Source: Ampullaceana balthica (lineage: Eukaryota; Mollusca; Gastropoda; Lymnaeidae). Taken from it: a stretch of DNA of 64,000 nucleotides. The notes below the pieces were generated by a model. It saw only the letters and a list, made by a program, of their open reading frames with translations. It was not told where the DNA came from and searched no databases. This document shows positions 22,631-36,100 of this stretch, in pieces. The translations under genes and the position numbers were made by a program. Position 1 is the first letter of the stretch. Each line of letters begins with the position of its first letter. The stretch is from positions 344,824-408,823 of the forward strand of contig CALYLW010000281.1 in assembly GCA_944989445.1 (NCBI GenBank). The letters run 5' to 3'.

Positions 22631-22861
22631 AATTATTTATTATAATACAAATAATAATATAAACTATAATTAATAAGTAAAGTATAGCCTATAACTATAA
22701 TTTATAATTAGATTTCAACCATTTATAAGGTCTATGATTTTAATAATTTATCATTATCAGTAAGGCACCAGGCTTATTAACTTATTAACTACAAATCAGG
22801 CATTAGTCATTAGCCGTTAGCTAGGCCTAAATTACTAAATTTATAGTTATAGACATAACAA

Positions 22862-22955
22862 TGGAATTTCCCTCTAAGATTCGTTGGTCTGTGTGCAAAA
22901 ATAAATTTGTGTGCAGAGTTGTAGAGCATCCATGTTTTCTGTGAAAAATTTTACA
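22862..22955. mobile_element. Fragment of the TGTTCCCTCTAA MITE family
   Basis: Begins GGAATTTCCCTCTAAG and shares the GTGTGCAAA...GTGTGCA body with 62113-62294. The right end is missing. Confidence 0.6.
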
Positions 22956-22984
22956 ACCTACAAGCACAAATATAATTATTATAA

Positions 22985-23405
22985 TTTAATATAATAAATA
23001 AACAATATGATTTGCAATTGTCACGTCTGTCAGTCCTGACGCTACTAATTTTATAAAGCAGGGAAAACCAAATTACTGCACCAATGCATCAAAAGTCAAG
23101 GTGTGCAAATTAAAGATGCGGCGTAAAAAAATATTATATGACGTCATTGTTTTCGCTCATATTTTAATTTTGGAAAAGGGATCAATGTAAAAAGAGGATT
23201 TGATGATGGTTAATTATAAAATAAAAAAACAAAGGGGGCGCCATAGGCACCCTACAGTATTATAAAATACTTTGTGTACATTTCAGAAAGTTTAATATTT
23301 CGTATCCGTAGGCGCTCTAAAAAAAGTGCACTTTTTTTGTTAAAATAAATAGATTTCAGCTGAAAACTTCCGTCATTTTTGACGGGTGATATGCTAGTAT
23401 TATAT
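22985..23405. repeat. Dispersed repeat, also present at 25300-25605
   Basis: Both copies contain TGACGCTACTAATTTTA near one end and AACTTCCGTCATTTTTGAC near the other, with a variable interior. Its nature is unknown. Confidence 0.6.
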
Positions 23406-24081
23406 AATATATTATATCCTTAATCCTTATCTATCATTATCAATCAAAATTTTCTGTTCGGTTATTTGTAAGTGCTGTACAGCATCGTCAGATAGCTGCG
23501 CGTGGCAGTGCAGCATAATGAGAACAGTGGCTATGGCAATGGTTTTACTATACTGCTACTATTAATTACTAAAAATTCATTTTTTGGGAGCATATATAAT
23601 TTATAATCTGGGTTAATAATTTGTTTGAAACTTAAATGGTATTTTTCTTCAGAATTGGTTTCTTTTGTGTTATATAGTTTTTTTTAACTTACTAAGAAAT
23701 ATGCACCAAGACCTCAGTGTTAATTAATAGTTATTAATTAATAAGATAAAATAATGCTTTCTTAATTATTTTACAATTCCTCTTCGATATATATATAAGT
23801 ACAAGCTTCAGATGGTTCTGTTTACAAAATTTGTGTAACTAAGTTGCAATACTTTGCACACTCTAGCTATCTATCTATACTTTTATAAATCTCTAAATAT
23901 CTATGTCTCATAATACAGATTAGATTGCTGTAAGTTCTCAACATATTTTGAGGTCACAGGATTTAGGATGAAAATGTTATTATTGTGTTAATTTATTTAA
24001 ATTATTCCATACCCATAATCATAATCCTTGCATTTCTATTAAAAGTGGTGGAAAAAAAACACTGGATATAAGACATCTATA

Positions 24082-24186
24082 ATGTCATCCAAATATGACG
24101 AGGATGTTTGTGAAAATCCATTTTTTTGCAAAATATCATCAGAATATGCTGAATACATTACAAAATTGATAAATTTCAAAGGAATA
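24082..24186 (+). CDS. ANKRD27: ANKRD27 exon 1 (start codon)
   Basis: It encodes MSSKYDEDVCENPFFCKISS and 15 more residues. The start matches the Varp pattern of a short lead before YDEDxxxNPF. The donor is ATA|GTAAGT. Confidence 0.88.
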
Positions 24187-27100
24187 GTAAGTTAAAAATG
24201 CCATCTCTTGCTAAATAAGAAAATTAGTTATAGAAGATTAATATGCATTTTAATTTACAGATGTTACTTATAAATGTCTATAGTCTATATGTTTAACTCT
24301 TCAAATAAATATTGACTACCATCAGCTGTGAATTGATTTATAATAGTTTTATTTTCAATAGATTAGCAAATCTGTATGGTGTTAATTTTTAGTAGTTTAA
24401 AAAACAATTTTGAAAGAGGCAAAAAGTCTGAAATGACTTTTTTTAAAATCCTGCCATTCCAATCTGACAATAAAATCATTTAACATTTACAGCTTTGTGT
24501 ACCAAATTTTTCTATTGCTGCAAATATCAGCCTTTCCAAACAAGATGTTGAAGATCACATTTTACTGCCCACCAAAGAAGTTGTGGATGACAATGATGAC
24601 TTCAAAACATGCTCTGGGAAGGTATGTTCAACCGCAGTTGTTTTTTGTAAGTTAACTGAAGGTAAGCATTTAAACATTTTTGTAAATGATAACTTAAACT
24701 TAAAGTTAAGTCATTGGATATCATACAGCAGATTAATTTAAGATTTTAAAATCTATGTCAAGAAAAATAATTATTATTAATTAATCATTTTAATTTTGAA
24801 TTTAAAAAAAAATTTTTTACAGGGGGTTCAAATTTTAGATGGAAATATAATAACAAAAGAAGGCTTTGATACGGCACGAAAAGTAAGTATCAGAAAAGAT
24901 ATTGAACATGTAGTTTTTAGATGCAATAAATATTAGATCAAGCTTCAAGCTACATTTTTTGAACACGTTAACATTTTAAAACCTTTCTTCTCTTAACCTT
25001 GCAGGTACCAATACTGTTTGCAGAGACTTTCCATGGGGAAAATGGAGGAAGCTATCGGGTGTTTTGTATTGGAGGACTGCTCAATAGAGAAATGGGTGCG
25101 TAGAAACACAAGAGAAATAGAAAATAACTTCTTTAATTATCAAATAACACCTGGATATCTGCAGGAAAATAATTGAACTCATCTGTTTTCAATCTTTGAT
25201 ATTGTGAGTCACCCACATACAATTTTATTGTGATCTCGTCCACTAGATAAATCCCTAAATCATGAATCGCTTTCACCTATGTCCTGCAAGTATATAGCAA
25301 CAAACCTCAGAATAAAATCAATAAACATAATTTGCAATGTTATGTCCCGCCCCGTCTGTCCCGTCCGTGACGCTACTAATTTTAGAAAGCAGCGCACCAA
25401 ATTACTGCACCAAAAATAACTTTTTTTGAACGTTCGCATAATGTTGTTCAATATGAAAATAAATGAATAAAATACAAATAAATAAAATAAATGAAAGTTC
25501 TTTATTACATTATTTTTTATTCTGATGTGTAATTTTTCAAAATAAATAGATTTCAGTTATTTTGAAAACTTCCGTCATTTTTGACTGGTAATACACTAGT
25601 CTTGTGTATGGAAAGTGCAGTGTGCTTCTCTTCACTTTGAAATATCCACAGTGTCTCTTTATTATGAGGATAGTTCCTACCCCCAGGCAAGGGATCTCAT
25701 TTTAAACCTGCTACAATTTGATTTCCATGAAGCTTTAAGTCCAAAATTACACAACTGTTTTTAGACAAGTTCAACAGTTTCCATTCTGAAAGGATATTAA
25801 TGTAACGTTTTTACACTTTTAGACAAAACAACAGAGGCACTTCCTGGCAAGCATGCATCTCCCACAAGCTATAACGAGGTTATGGACATACTTTGGTCAC
25901 ATTCAGGTACAGACAAATTTGAACATTTAATTAAAACAAGATACGACCCGCCGCGTAGCATAGCCCACAGGCATGCTCATCATAGATAGTGCAAAGAACG
26001 GGGTGGGGGTGGGTGGGTGACAGAAAGGACACAAACAGCAGCACGAAGTAATGGGGAAAAAAATCAGAAATAAACATTTTTTTTAAATTAAAAAAATAAA
26101 ATGTTCACGGGTTTGAACTCAGGACTTTCCGCGTGCAAGGCGGACGTGATAACCACTACACTACGAATCATATGTTATTCTGTGAAGGAACAACGCAAGA
26201 AGCATCGTTGCCACCCCCACCCACCTTTTTTTTCTCATCCCACTATGCTTGCCAACTGTGATTGTCAACCCCATTGAGGGTCATTCGTCATGCTTACTTG
26301 CACCTACCCGTTTAGGTGAATTATATATTATATTATATATATATTAATTATATATATAGATATTGCTTTCATCTTTGAGAATCTTTCTCCTCTATAAAAA
26401 TTATTTGCATATTTCCAGGCGGCCAAAAAATGAGAGACTCCCTTGACAAGATCCTAAACACTTTTGCATCCACCTATGACAGACTGGAGGGAGAGAGCCT
26501 ACGAAGCATTATGGTAAATTAACTTTGAATGATGTACTTACCAATGTTCCCTTTAAGCTGCCCAGATATTTGGCCGATGCCGCACACAGCACTTTAGAAT
26601 TACTGCGCATTAAATTTTGTAAAATATTGCATAAAAATGGATGCTGTGCAACTTTGCACACACGTTTTATTACTTTGCATCATCATCGGCATCCTTCGGT
26701 CTGGCATCACCATTGGGTTGGGTTGCATTTCCTCTTGTGACTGTGCAGTCCTATTCTTGAGTGACAATCTTTACCACAGCTTTTGCACACGAGTTCTGTG
26801 GTTCCCAATGTTTTGGCCTTTTTCCTAGCTCTTCTGTCTGTAGCCTCCTCCATCCTTCGCTCCTCTTTTACAACTGGGCGCCACGTAGATCGGTCTTCTG
26901 CCTTATACTCCAAGTCCCTTGTGCGTATTTTGGCTGTTCATGTCCCTCTGGCAGACATCTTTGAATCGGAGACGTGGGCGGCCTGTCTTCCTCTTTCTCA
27001 ATGTCAGTTCTCCATATAGGAGGTCCTTGGGGATGCGACCCGGGCTCATTCTTTTATCATGTCCTAGCCATCTCAGGCGTCTTTCACCAAGGATTGAGAG

Positions 27101-30100
27101 CATGCTTTGGGTATTGGCACACATCAGGACCACACTATGTGGCACTTTGTCCTGCCATTTAATGCCAAGGATGCGTCGCAGGCACCTCAAGTGGAAGCTA
27201 TTAAGCTTGTGCTCATGGGATGTATAAGTGGTCCATACGGCCCAACAAACCTTAGAGGGAACATTGGTTCTTACGTAAAGGAATACAAACACATCTGATA
27301 TTGTTTCTTGTGGTCCTCATTTTTTCATTTTAACATTTTATCCCCTCTCTTTATGAATTCAAAACACCAGGATGCTGCAAACACGCACTTCACAAAAGCT
27401 ATGCAGTTATTGCTGAGGGACACTGTAGTGGTAAGTTTACAATAATTTAGACATGGACCAGATATTTTTAGTAAACAATTTACACTATTCCAAATCCTTG
27501 TTTATAATTTCTTATTTTAAATAGATCTTTATTATTTTAATTTTAAAAAAGACATTTTATTAAAAGAATAATTAAATTGAGCCATCATAACTTTAGAAGT
27601 GATACAGATGATAAATTACAATTTACATTTTATTATATTTTGTTATGTAATTAGTGGCAAACTGCACTACAAATGTAGTAAATTTTGTCTTTAAACAAAA
27701 TTAACTCCTCAGAAAAAATCAGCAAGACACAACCACCATTACATGGAGAATCTCAAAATTGCTGTAGAGGTATGTGTGCAAAGTAATGTTTTATTATATA
27801 AAATCATTTCATTTCTTTCATTATACATTTTACTTGATGTAGCTTTAGTGGTTTTGGAAAGTGTTTTGAAATAAACTGAAGTTATATTGTGCACAAAAGT
27901 TCAGTTCCTGCAGTTTAACTTTTCTCCCTCTTTAATTTACTGAGATTTATTAGTAAGGAAATATTGTTTATCTACTAATCACTTGAAAACCAAAGATGTA
28001 AGCAAAGATTTGGCTTCTAAACTTCTCTTTGCTTTGTTGTTATATTTTATTTGGCCCTTTTCCCCCTTATATCTTTATGAGAATCCCAATTAGATTTTAC
28101 CCTTCCCCTGAATGCAAGCTCATAATTTTTTCCTTACCCTAGAATTACATCAATATTTGAACACCAGATTTAAGACTGCAGAATCATTACATTGACATCA
28201 GTTTCCAAAGATAATATAAAACAGTATTCTTCAGAATTAAATTTAGCAGATAGATTCATAGTAGTAACAATATTTTTTTTAAAATGCAAATCTGTACTTA
28301 ATCAAACCTAACAAGTGACATGTAACCTAAAGATTTATAAATTTTTATACAATAATAGGCATGGGATGAACAATTAAAATGGAACCTAACATCCTTTCAA
28401 GAAAATAAAATACAATATACACAAAGAAATTGTGTAATGAAAACAATCAATTTAAGCTTTATTATTTAACAAATACAATTTTAATACTTGTGTAAGTACT
28501 GTATGTTATTTGTACTGACGAAGGCATTAGTCGAGACGCATTTATAAACAAATTATACTTTAGTATTTGTTAAATAAAATAAAGCTTAAATTGAATGTTT
28601 TCATTACACAATTTGATTGTGTATACATGTATTGTATTTTATTTAAAAGCTTTATGGCAGTGCTATTCTATATGACATATTATCCTTTCAAGACAATTTC
28701 TATTTTAAGTCAGGCTGAAGATTAAAAATCTTTTATGACATTTGTAATAAGTCATCTGCTGTCAATTCAGAAGTAAATTATTATTTTTTTTTAAATTATA
28801 GTTTTGAGTGCTCATGATATTTTATGTCTCAGACCTACATGATGAATGCCGTACACAAACGTCTTTTCCGTGTCATAACTGCCACAGTGGCTGCCCAAGA
28901 TGCTGAACTCAACAAAATAACACGCAATCTGATAGACCTACAGTTGTCGGACTTGGGCATTAGAAAAATCTTCAGGTACTTCCAATTATAATGGGAAATA
29001 ATTTGGTCTAAAACTGAATTATTAGTTGATGTTATAAAAACTAGTTTAGTGTTTATTTATACCTTTTTCAACGGATCAAGTTTTTTAAAACAAAAATTTA
29101 ATATGTATTAAATCTTCTACAGTTAGTTCATAGTCAGATTGCAAATATATATTTTATTAAAGTCTTTCCAATCCTCTTACCCCAATTACATTTTAAACAA
29201 AAAATTGGTTTGCTGAAATGTGTTTTTCTTGTTCAGGAAATAGAGGCAAATACAGAGAAATTTCTAATGAGTTGCTTTGTTTCCTCTGTCCAGTCAGAAC
29301 ATTCTCCCAGCCAAGAAGGAACTTAGTTCATTGAACAGGTACAGCACACCCATGGGCAGACTGTTCTGTATCAAGCGGGTGGTGGGTGCACTGACGAGAC
29401 CACCTAAATCCCTAACAATAGACAATGTAAAAGGTTGGTGATCACATTTTTCCGTTTACCAGATTCATTGTGGACAATGTTACAGATAACTTGGAGTTCT
29501 CGGGACTACATTTAAAATCCATATATATAATTCACCAGAAATTAGGACACGCACAAGACACAAGCAAATAAGCATGACAAATGACCCTCACTAGGGTCGA
29601 CCAATCACAGTTTATGGTAGGCAAGCGAGGGTGGTGCAGGGTGGGGGGGGGAGGTAGCTAACATCAGTGTGCAGGTCTCGACACCAAAAATGCATCGACG
29701 GTTCCCCCAACGTTCACTCGCGTTGTTCTCATTTCTTCGTGCTGCTGTTTGTGTCCGTTCTTTCCCCCCTTTCTTTGCACTATCTATGAGCAAGTCTGCA
29801 GTGTATGCTATGATGTGAATTTTATCTAGTAATGAATGTTACACAAATCTCATTTTATTCAACAAAATTAAGAAACCTCTAAACAATTATAATGTTTTTA
29901 AGAAAAAAAAACAGGTCAAAGTTTTGTAAATGTTGGAATGACATTTTAAAAAAGCAAAGTTGCAATAAAATTTTGTTCAGATCTTTGAAAAACTCAATGG
30001 TAAAGATTGAAACTAAAATAAAATTTCCTTGTGTTTCTAGATTCTGTTATTATGATGACAAGCGATGACCTACTTCCGATACTTATTTTCCTGATTATCA

Positions 30101-33100
30101 AGTCAGAGATCCCGAACTGGTTGGTCTAATTTATTCTTGATGATGTGTTACCTAGCAAAAGAATCAGTCTAATTTATTCTTGATGATGTGTTACCTAGTA
30201 ACAGAATCAGTCTAATTTATTCTTGATGATGTGTTACTTAGTAACAGAATCAGTCTAATTTATTCTTGAGGATGTGTTACCTAGTAACAGAATCAGTCTA
30301 ATTTATTCTTGATGATGTGTTACCTAGTAACAGAATCAGTCTAATTTATTCTTGAGGATGTGTTACCTAGTAACAGAATCAGTCTAATTTATTCTTGAGG
30401 ATGTGTTACCTAGTAACAGAATCAGTCTAATTTATTCTTGATGATGTGTTACTTAGTAACAGAATCAGTCTAATTTATTCTTGAGGATGTGTTACCTAGT
30501 AACAGAATCAGTCTAATTTATTCTTGAGGATGTGTTACCTAGTAACAGAATCAGTCTAATTTATTCTTGATGATGTGTTACCTAGTAACAGAATCAGTCT
30601 AATTTATTCTTGATGATGTGTTACCTAGTAACAGAATCAGTCTAATTTATTCTTGATGATGTGTTACCTAGTAACAGAATCAGTCTAATTTATTCTTGAT
30701 GATGTGTTACCTAGTAATAGAATCAGTCTAATTTATTATTGATGATGTGTTACCTAGCAACAGGATCAGTCTAATTTATTCTTGATGATGTGTTACCTAG
30801 CAACAGGATCAGTCTAATTTATTCTTGATGATGTGTTACCTAGTAACAGAATCAGTCTAATTTATTCTTGAGGATGTGTTACCTAGTAACAGAATCAGTC
30901 TAATTTATTCTTGATGATGTGTTACCTAGTAACAGAATCAGTCTAATTTATTCTTGATGATGTGTTACCTAGTAACAGAATCAGTCTAATTTATTCTTGA
31001 TGATGTGTTACCTAGTAACAGGATCAGTCTAATTTATTCTTGAGGATGTGTTACCAGAATCATCCTTGTATCAATCATCTTAATTCTCAATTGTTGTATG
31101 AAATTTTGTTTTTGTTCTTATAACAGAATCATTGTTTTGGCCATCAACCTAATGATAACCTGCTTGTATGTAATTGTTTTCAGTGTCAGCTCATTGCAAA
31201 TTAATAATAATAATAACAACCCCTTTTTCCAGTCCATGACGGACTAAGGGGCATGTGAAGTAGCGTTCACAAGTTTTATTTAATTATAGCCAATTATATC
31301 ACTAACGAGCAAGGGATTGTGAGGCTAGCACAATGCCCTGGGGCCTTGCCAGCACCGAGAATAGAACCCGTGACTCTCTTCTGTCTCGGTTCGGCGGTCG
31401 AGCTCGCTACCGCTAGACCACGGGGGCCCTCATCATTGCAAATTAAACCTTTTGAATTATCTACTTTTGTTTGTATAACTGCTCTTTGCATTTTTTGTAT
31501 TTCTTACCCCTTTCTTCCCCATTTTTCTCTGTGTATGAAAACATTTTATATAAATAAATTTTATTGAGAGTATTTTTGTCAGACTATTTTTCTTTCTTTG
31601 TTCTTGCCTACCACCCAGGATGGCGAATCTTGTCTACATGAGGCATTTCCACTTTGCTAAATCATCTGATGATGATGAGTTTGGGTAAGTTTTTCATCTG
31701 TTTCTGACATCATCATAAGGGACGATTCAGTTCAATGATATTTCTCTTATTCTTGGTGATCGATTGATGACAGCTGATCTTGGTTTAACCTGTGTTTTCT
31801 AGATTCTATCTGGCCTCCATTGAAGCAGCCCTGGAGCACATACGGACAGGGAATATTAAAGATGAAACCATTGACATCAAGCCACTAAAGGTAAAAATTC
31901 ATTTCAAAGAAGTGCCATAGACATGCCCTTTGAGCAGCATCGGTGAACCCATTGTCATAGACATGCCCTTTGAGCAGCATCGGTGAACCCATTGTCATAG
32001 ACGTGCCCTTTGAGCAGCATCGGTGAACCCATTGCCATAGACGTGCCCTTTGAGCAGCATCAGTGAACCCATTGTCATAGATGTGCCCTTTGAGCAGCAT
32101 CGGTGAACCCATTGTCATAGACGTGCCCTTTGAGCAGCAATCGGTGAACCCATTGCCATAGACGTGCCCTTTGAGCAGCATCGGTGAACCCATTGCCATA
32201 GACGTGCCCTTTGAGCAGCATCGGTGAACCCATTGCCATAGACGTGCCCTTTGAGCAGCATCGGTGAACCCATTGTCATAGACGTGCCCTTTGAGCAGCA
32301 ATCGGTGAACCCATTGCCATAGACGTGCCCTTTGAGCAGCATCGGTGAACCCATTGCCATAGACGTGCCCTTTGAGCAGCATCGGTGAACCCATTGCTGT
32401 GACATGCTGGCATGGCCTCTTATGTAAATCAACTAAAATAATTTTATTAACTAATAAAACAAAACGTAAAAAGCACCGTCCAATGCCTCCACGTTTGGTC
32501 AAATGGCCAGTGAACAAGCCATGGCGAATGTCTCCACATTTGGTCCGGTGGCCAAAGTGAAACAGGTTAGGACACTTGGACTTAACATATTTCAACTTGT
32601 TTTCAGAATGGAATAATAATCATAGCAATTTGTTTTTAAATTTCAACATATTGAAAGTTTGGTTTCTTGGTATCTTCACCTTTTCTTTTATTATTAGGTG
32701 GTTATTAAAATGTGCAATATCATACATAATCCTATGTTTATTCATTGATGAAAAAATAGTTAAAAGTTTATTTCTTAAGTTGATGATCGATCTCATAATC
32801 TAATGATCTTATGTTTTACTTCAGAGAGAGAGATGGAACAGTTTACTGCTGACAGAACCAACTGATGTGCCAACTACCTCAACGTCAGCACCACCAGCCA
32901 CAAGGCAAACATCCCAGAACACAACGATTGATGACTTTTTTAAAGTAGGTTACAGTCGTCATCATTCATTCAATGACAAGCTGTTGTCTGATTTGCTAAA
33001 GTTTAAATTAATTGTTTAAAAGTATTAATTTAATCACAGTAGTTTTAAAACACAATAACAAAATTTGTTGCACAGTAACTCATATATCAGAATTTATTTC

Positions 33101-36100
33101 ATTATTCACAAGAGTAATTGTTAGCTACTTCTAAATGGACGTGTGTTCCAAAGTTTTGAGAACATCTAAATGGCCACATGGTCCCAAAGGCATTGGTTTG
33201 ATAACATCTAAATGGCCACTTGGTCCCAAAGGTTTTAGAACATCGCAGATATTTCTAGAATAGTCTGTTATTGAGTGCTGTATTCTTATTATTACAGTCG
33301 AAACCGGTTAAGTCAACGGCGTTGGGGTATGAAAAGTGGTGTCGAGACAATCGATGATCGAGTTAAAACAAAAACCAATATGGAGGCAAAATATTAACAT
33401 GTGCTTGACATTTCTTTATGTACATGATGTGTGTTAATTAGTGATGGGACGATTAATCGGAATCGTATCGGAACCCTAATATTTCTTCACTCTTTCCTAA
33501 GGTTGTAATGACCATTTGTTTTTAATGACCGTTTAAATATAACCATGGTTCCCACTCAGGAAAATGGGGAAAAGTCGGGAATTCTTTTAAAAAAATTCTC
33601 GGCCTTCAAAGTCGGGAAAAGTTATGACTAGTCAGGAATTTTTATATATATATTTTTTTATGCCAAAGTAAAGGACTTTGATTATGTCTCTGTAGTCATG
33701 TTTCGATTCCATTTAATAAAAATAAATTTTTTAAAAAGTTACCAGTTTATAATCTTCTGCGCAAGCGTTAAAAAGTCTTTATTCTCGCCTCGTCGATGGC
33801 GCATGTGGCATGTCACTATTGTCACAGCCGCTCGTGTTTGCAATATCCGTCGAATCAGCGTATTTTTACATATCTAAATGGTAATTTTAAGTTTGATGCT
33901 TTTGACGTGCAGGATATCTGTCACTATCAGACCGCTCTCGAATTTCCTCAGTCAATCAAACTTGTAATATAAATAAAACTATTGCAGCCTTGACCGTTGA
34001 TCACAGCATGCTGTGTGTTAGACCTCGGCGGGCAACTAAGTCTAAGCAAATTTTTTTAAAAATCATTCCTTATCAGAATTTGACCTACAAAAGTGATGAC
34101 GTGTATATTATATATTTATACTGGAATATTAAGAAAATGATTTGATTTCACCGTCACGCGCGTGTTAGTCACAGTCACGTATCTTACTGGTAACAAAGCA
34201 ACAACAAACTTTTAAAAGAATAATAATTTTTTTATTTAATTAAATAAAAACCAACGTCGATTCTCGATACAAACCTTTATTTTCATTTCTAAAGATATTC
34301 GTTTATCTTAAAAAATAAAATGATCAATGCATCAGAAAATGAATTAAGTTTAATAATAATATAACATGCACTGCGAAATAATGACGGATTAATGACCGCT
34401 AACGCGATTTACGGGCACCTCTGGTGAATACATCTAATTCACACATGGATCAAAAGTGAAAGAAGATAATAACATCCGGTAATTTTTATTGAAATCTGGT
34501 AGAATCACACAATAGCCGGAAGTCTCGAAGAATGCGAGATGTCAACACTGTTTTGAACTAAAAATGCCAAAGTGCATTGCTAGGCGAACATTCGACGATC
34601 AAGATAACCAAAGTTAAGTTGCGAATTTGGCACTCTTTTGTGCTCGAGGTATTAGGTTTCGCGACTTAAAAAAATTGAATTAACCGATGAGAAAATGCTA
34701 AGACAAAGAGAGAATTTGGCGGTTCCAATAAAAAACGTCGAGTTAGTAGGGTGGTCGAGTTAACCGAGCTCGAGTTAAGTGGGTTCGACTGTAGTTGGTC
34801 CAAGGCTGTTATTAAGTGCTGTATTCTTGTTGTTAGTTGGTCCAAGGCTGTTATTGAGTTATGTATTCCTGTTGTTAATTGGTCCAAGGCTGTTATTGAG
34901 TTATGTATTCCTGTTGTTAGTTGGTCCAAGGCTGTTATTGAGTTATGTATTCCTGTTGTTAGTTGGTCCAAGGCTGTTATTGAGTTATGTATTCTTGTTG
35001 TTAGTTGGTCCAAGGCTGTTATTAAGTGCTGTATTCTTGTTGTTAGTTGGTCCAAGGCTGTTATTGAGTTATGTATTCCTGTTGTTAATTGGTCCAAGGC
35101 TGTTATTGAGTTATGTATTCCTGTTGTTAGTTGGTCCAAGGCTGTTATTGAGTTATGTATTCCTGTTGTTAGTTGGTCCAAGGCTGTTATTGAGTTATGT
35201 ATTCTTGTTGTTAGTTGGTCCAAGGCTGTTATTGAGTTATGTATTCCTGTTGTTAGTTGGTCCAAGGCTGTTATTGAGTTATGTATTCTTGTTGTTAGTT
35301 GGTCCAAGGCTGTTATTAAGTGCTGTATTCTTGTTGTTAGTTGGTCCAAGGCTGTTATTGAGTTATGTATTCCTGTTGTTAATTGGTCCAAGGCTGTTAT
35401 TGAGTTATGTATTCCTGTTGTTAGTTGGTCCAAGGCTGTTATTGAGTTATGTATTCCTGTTGTTAGTTGGTCCAAGGCTGTTATTGAGTTATGTATTCTT
35501 GTTGTTAGTTGGTCCAAGGCTGTTATTGAGTTATGTATTCCTGTTGTTAGTTGGTCCAAGGCTGTTATTGAGTTATGTATTCCTGTTGTTAATTGGTCCA
35601 AGGCTGTTATTGAGTTATGTATTCCTGTTGTTAGTTGGTCCAAGGCTGTTATTGAGTTATGTATTCCTGTTGTTAGTTGGTCCAAGGCTGTTATTGAGTT
35701 ATGTATTCCTGTTGTTAGTTGGTCCAAGGCTGTTATTGAGTGCTGTATTCTTGTTGTTAGTTGGTCCAAGATGGAGATGAGAAGAAAGTGTTTGAAATGT
35801 TGGAGCAGCCCCACAAGACAAGTGAAGAGATCAACCTCAAACTGTGCCACCCGCTGTGCTCCTGCGACAGGTGTGACAAAATGTTGTCTGCGCAACGCAT
35901 CAACTCCAACCTGGTGACGGCCTACACGCGGGACAACAGGGGCTACACAGGTGAGAGGGGACTTCCTGGGTGTTAACTAGGGACAACTGGGGCTACACAG
36001 GTGAGAGGGGACTTCCTGGGTGTTAACTAGGGACAACTGGGGCTACACAGGTGAGAGGGGACTTCCTGGGTGTTAACTAGGGACAACTGGGGCTACACAG

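Larger units (their letters stand above)
21514..24081. other. Divergent intergenic region between SYNRG and ANKRD27
   Basis: The 2.57 kb between the two start codons must hold the 5' ends and promoters of both genes. I see no secure TATA box or CpG-rich block; the base content is AT-rich. It also holds a foldback element, a hAT-like fragment and a dispersed repeat, annotated separately. Confidence 0.6.

Noticed and set aside
26110..26170. Possible Val- or Ala-type tRNA on the minus strand
   Set aside because: The anticodon stem looks plausible, but the acceptor stem is not paired and the sequence is embedded in a dispersed repeat.
31885..32595. 236-codon minus-strand frame with GHVYGNGFTD repeats
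   Set aside because: It is antisense to a 40-bp intronic array and has no homologous domain.
34666..35917. Open frames of 409, 388 and 333 codons on both strands
   Set aside because: They exist because the 42-bp unit is a multiple of three. They overlap on both strands with equal quality and the plus-strand array is intron with repeated splice acceptors.
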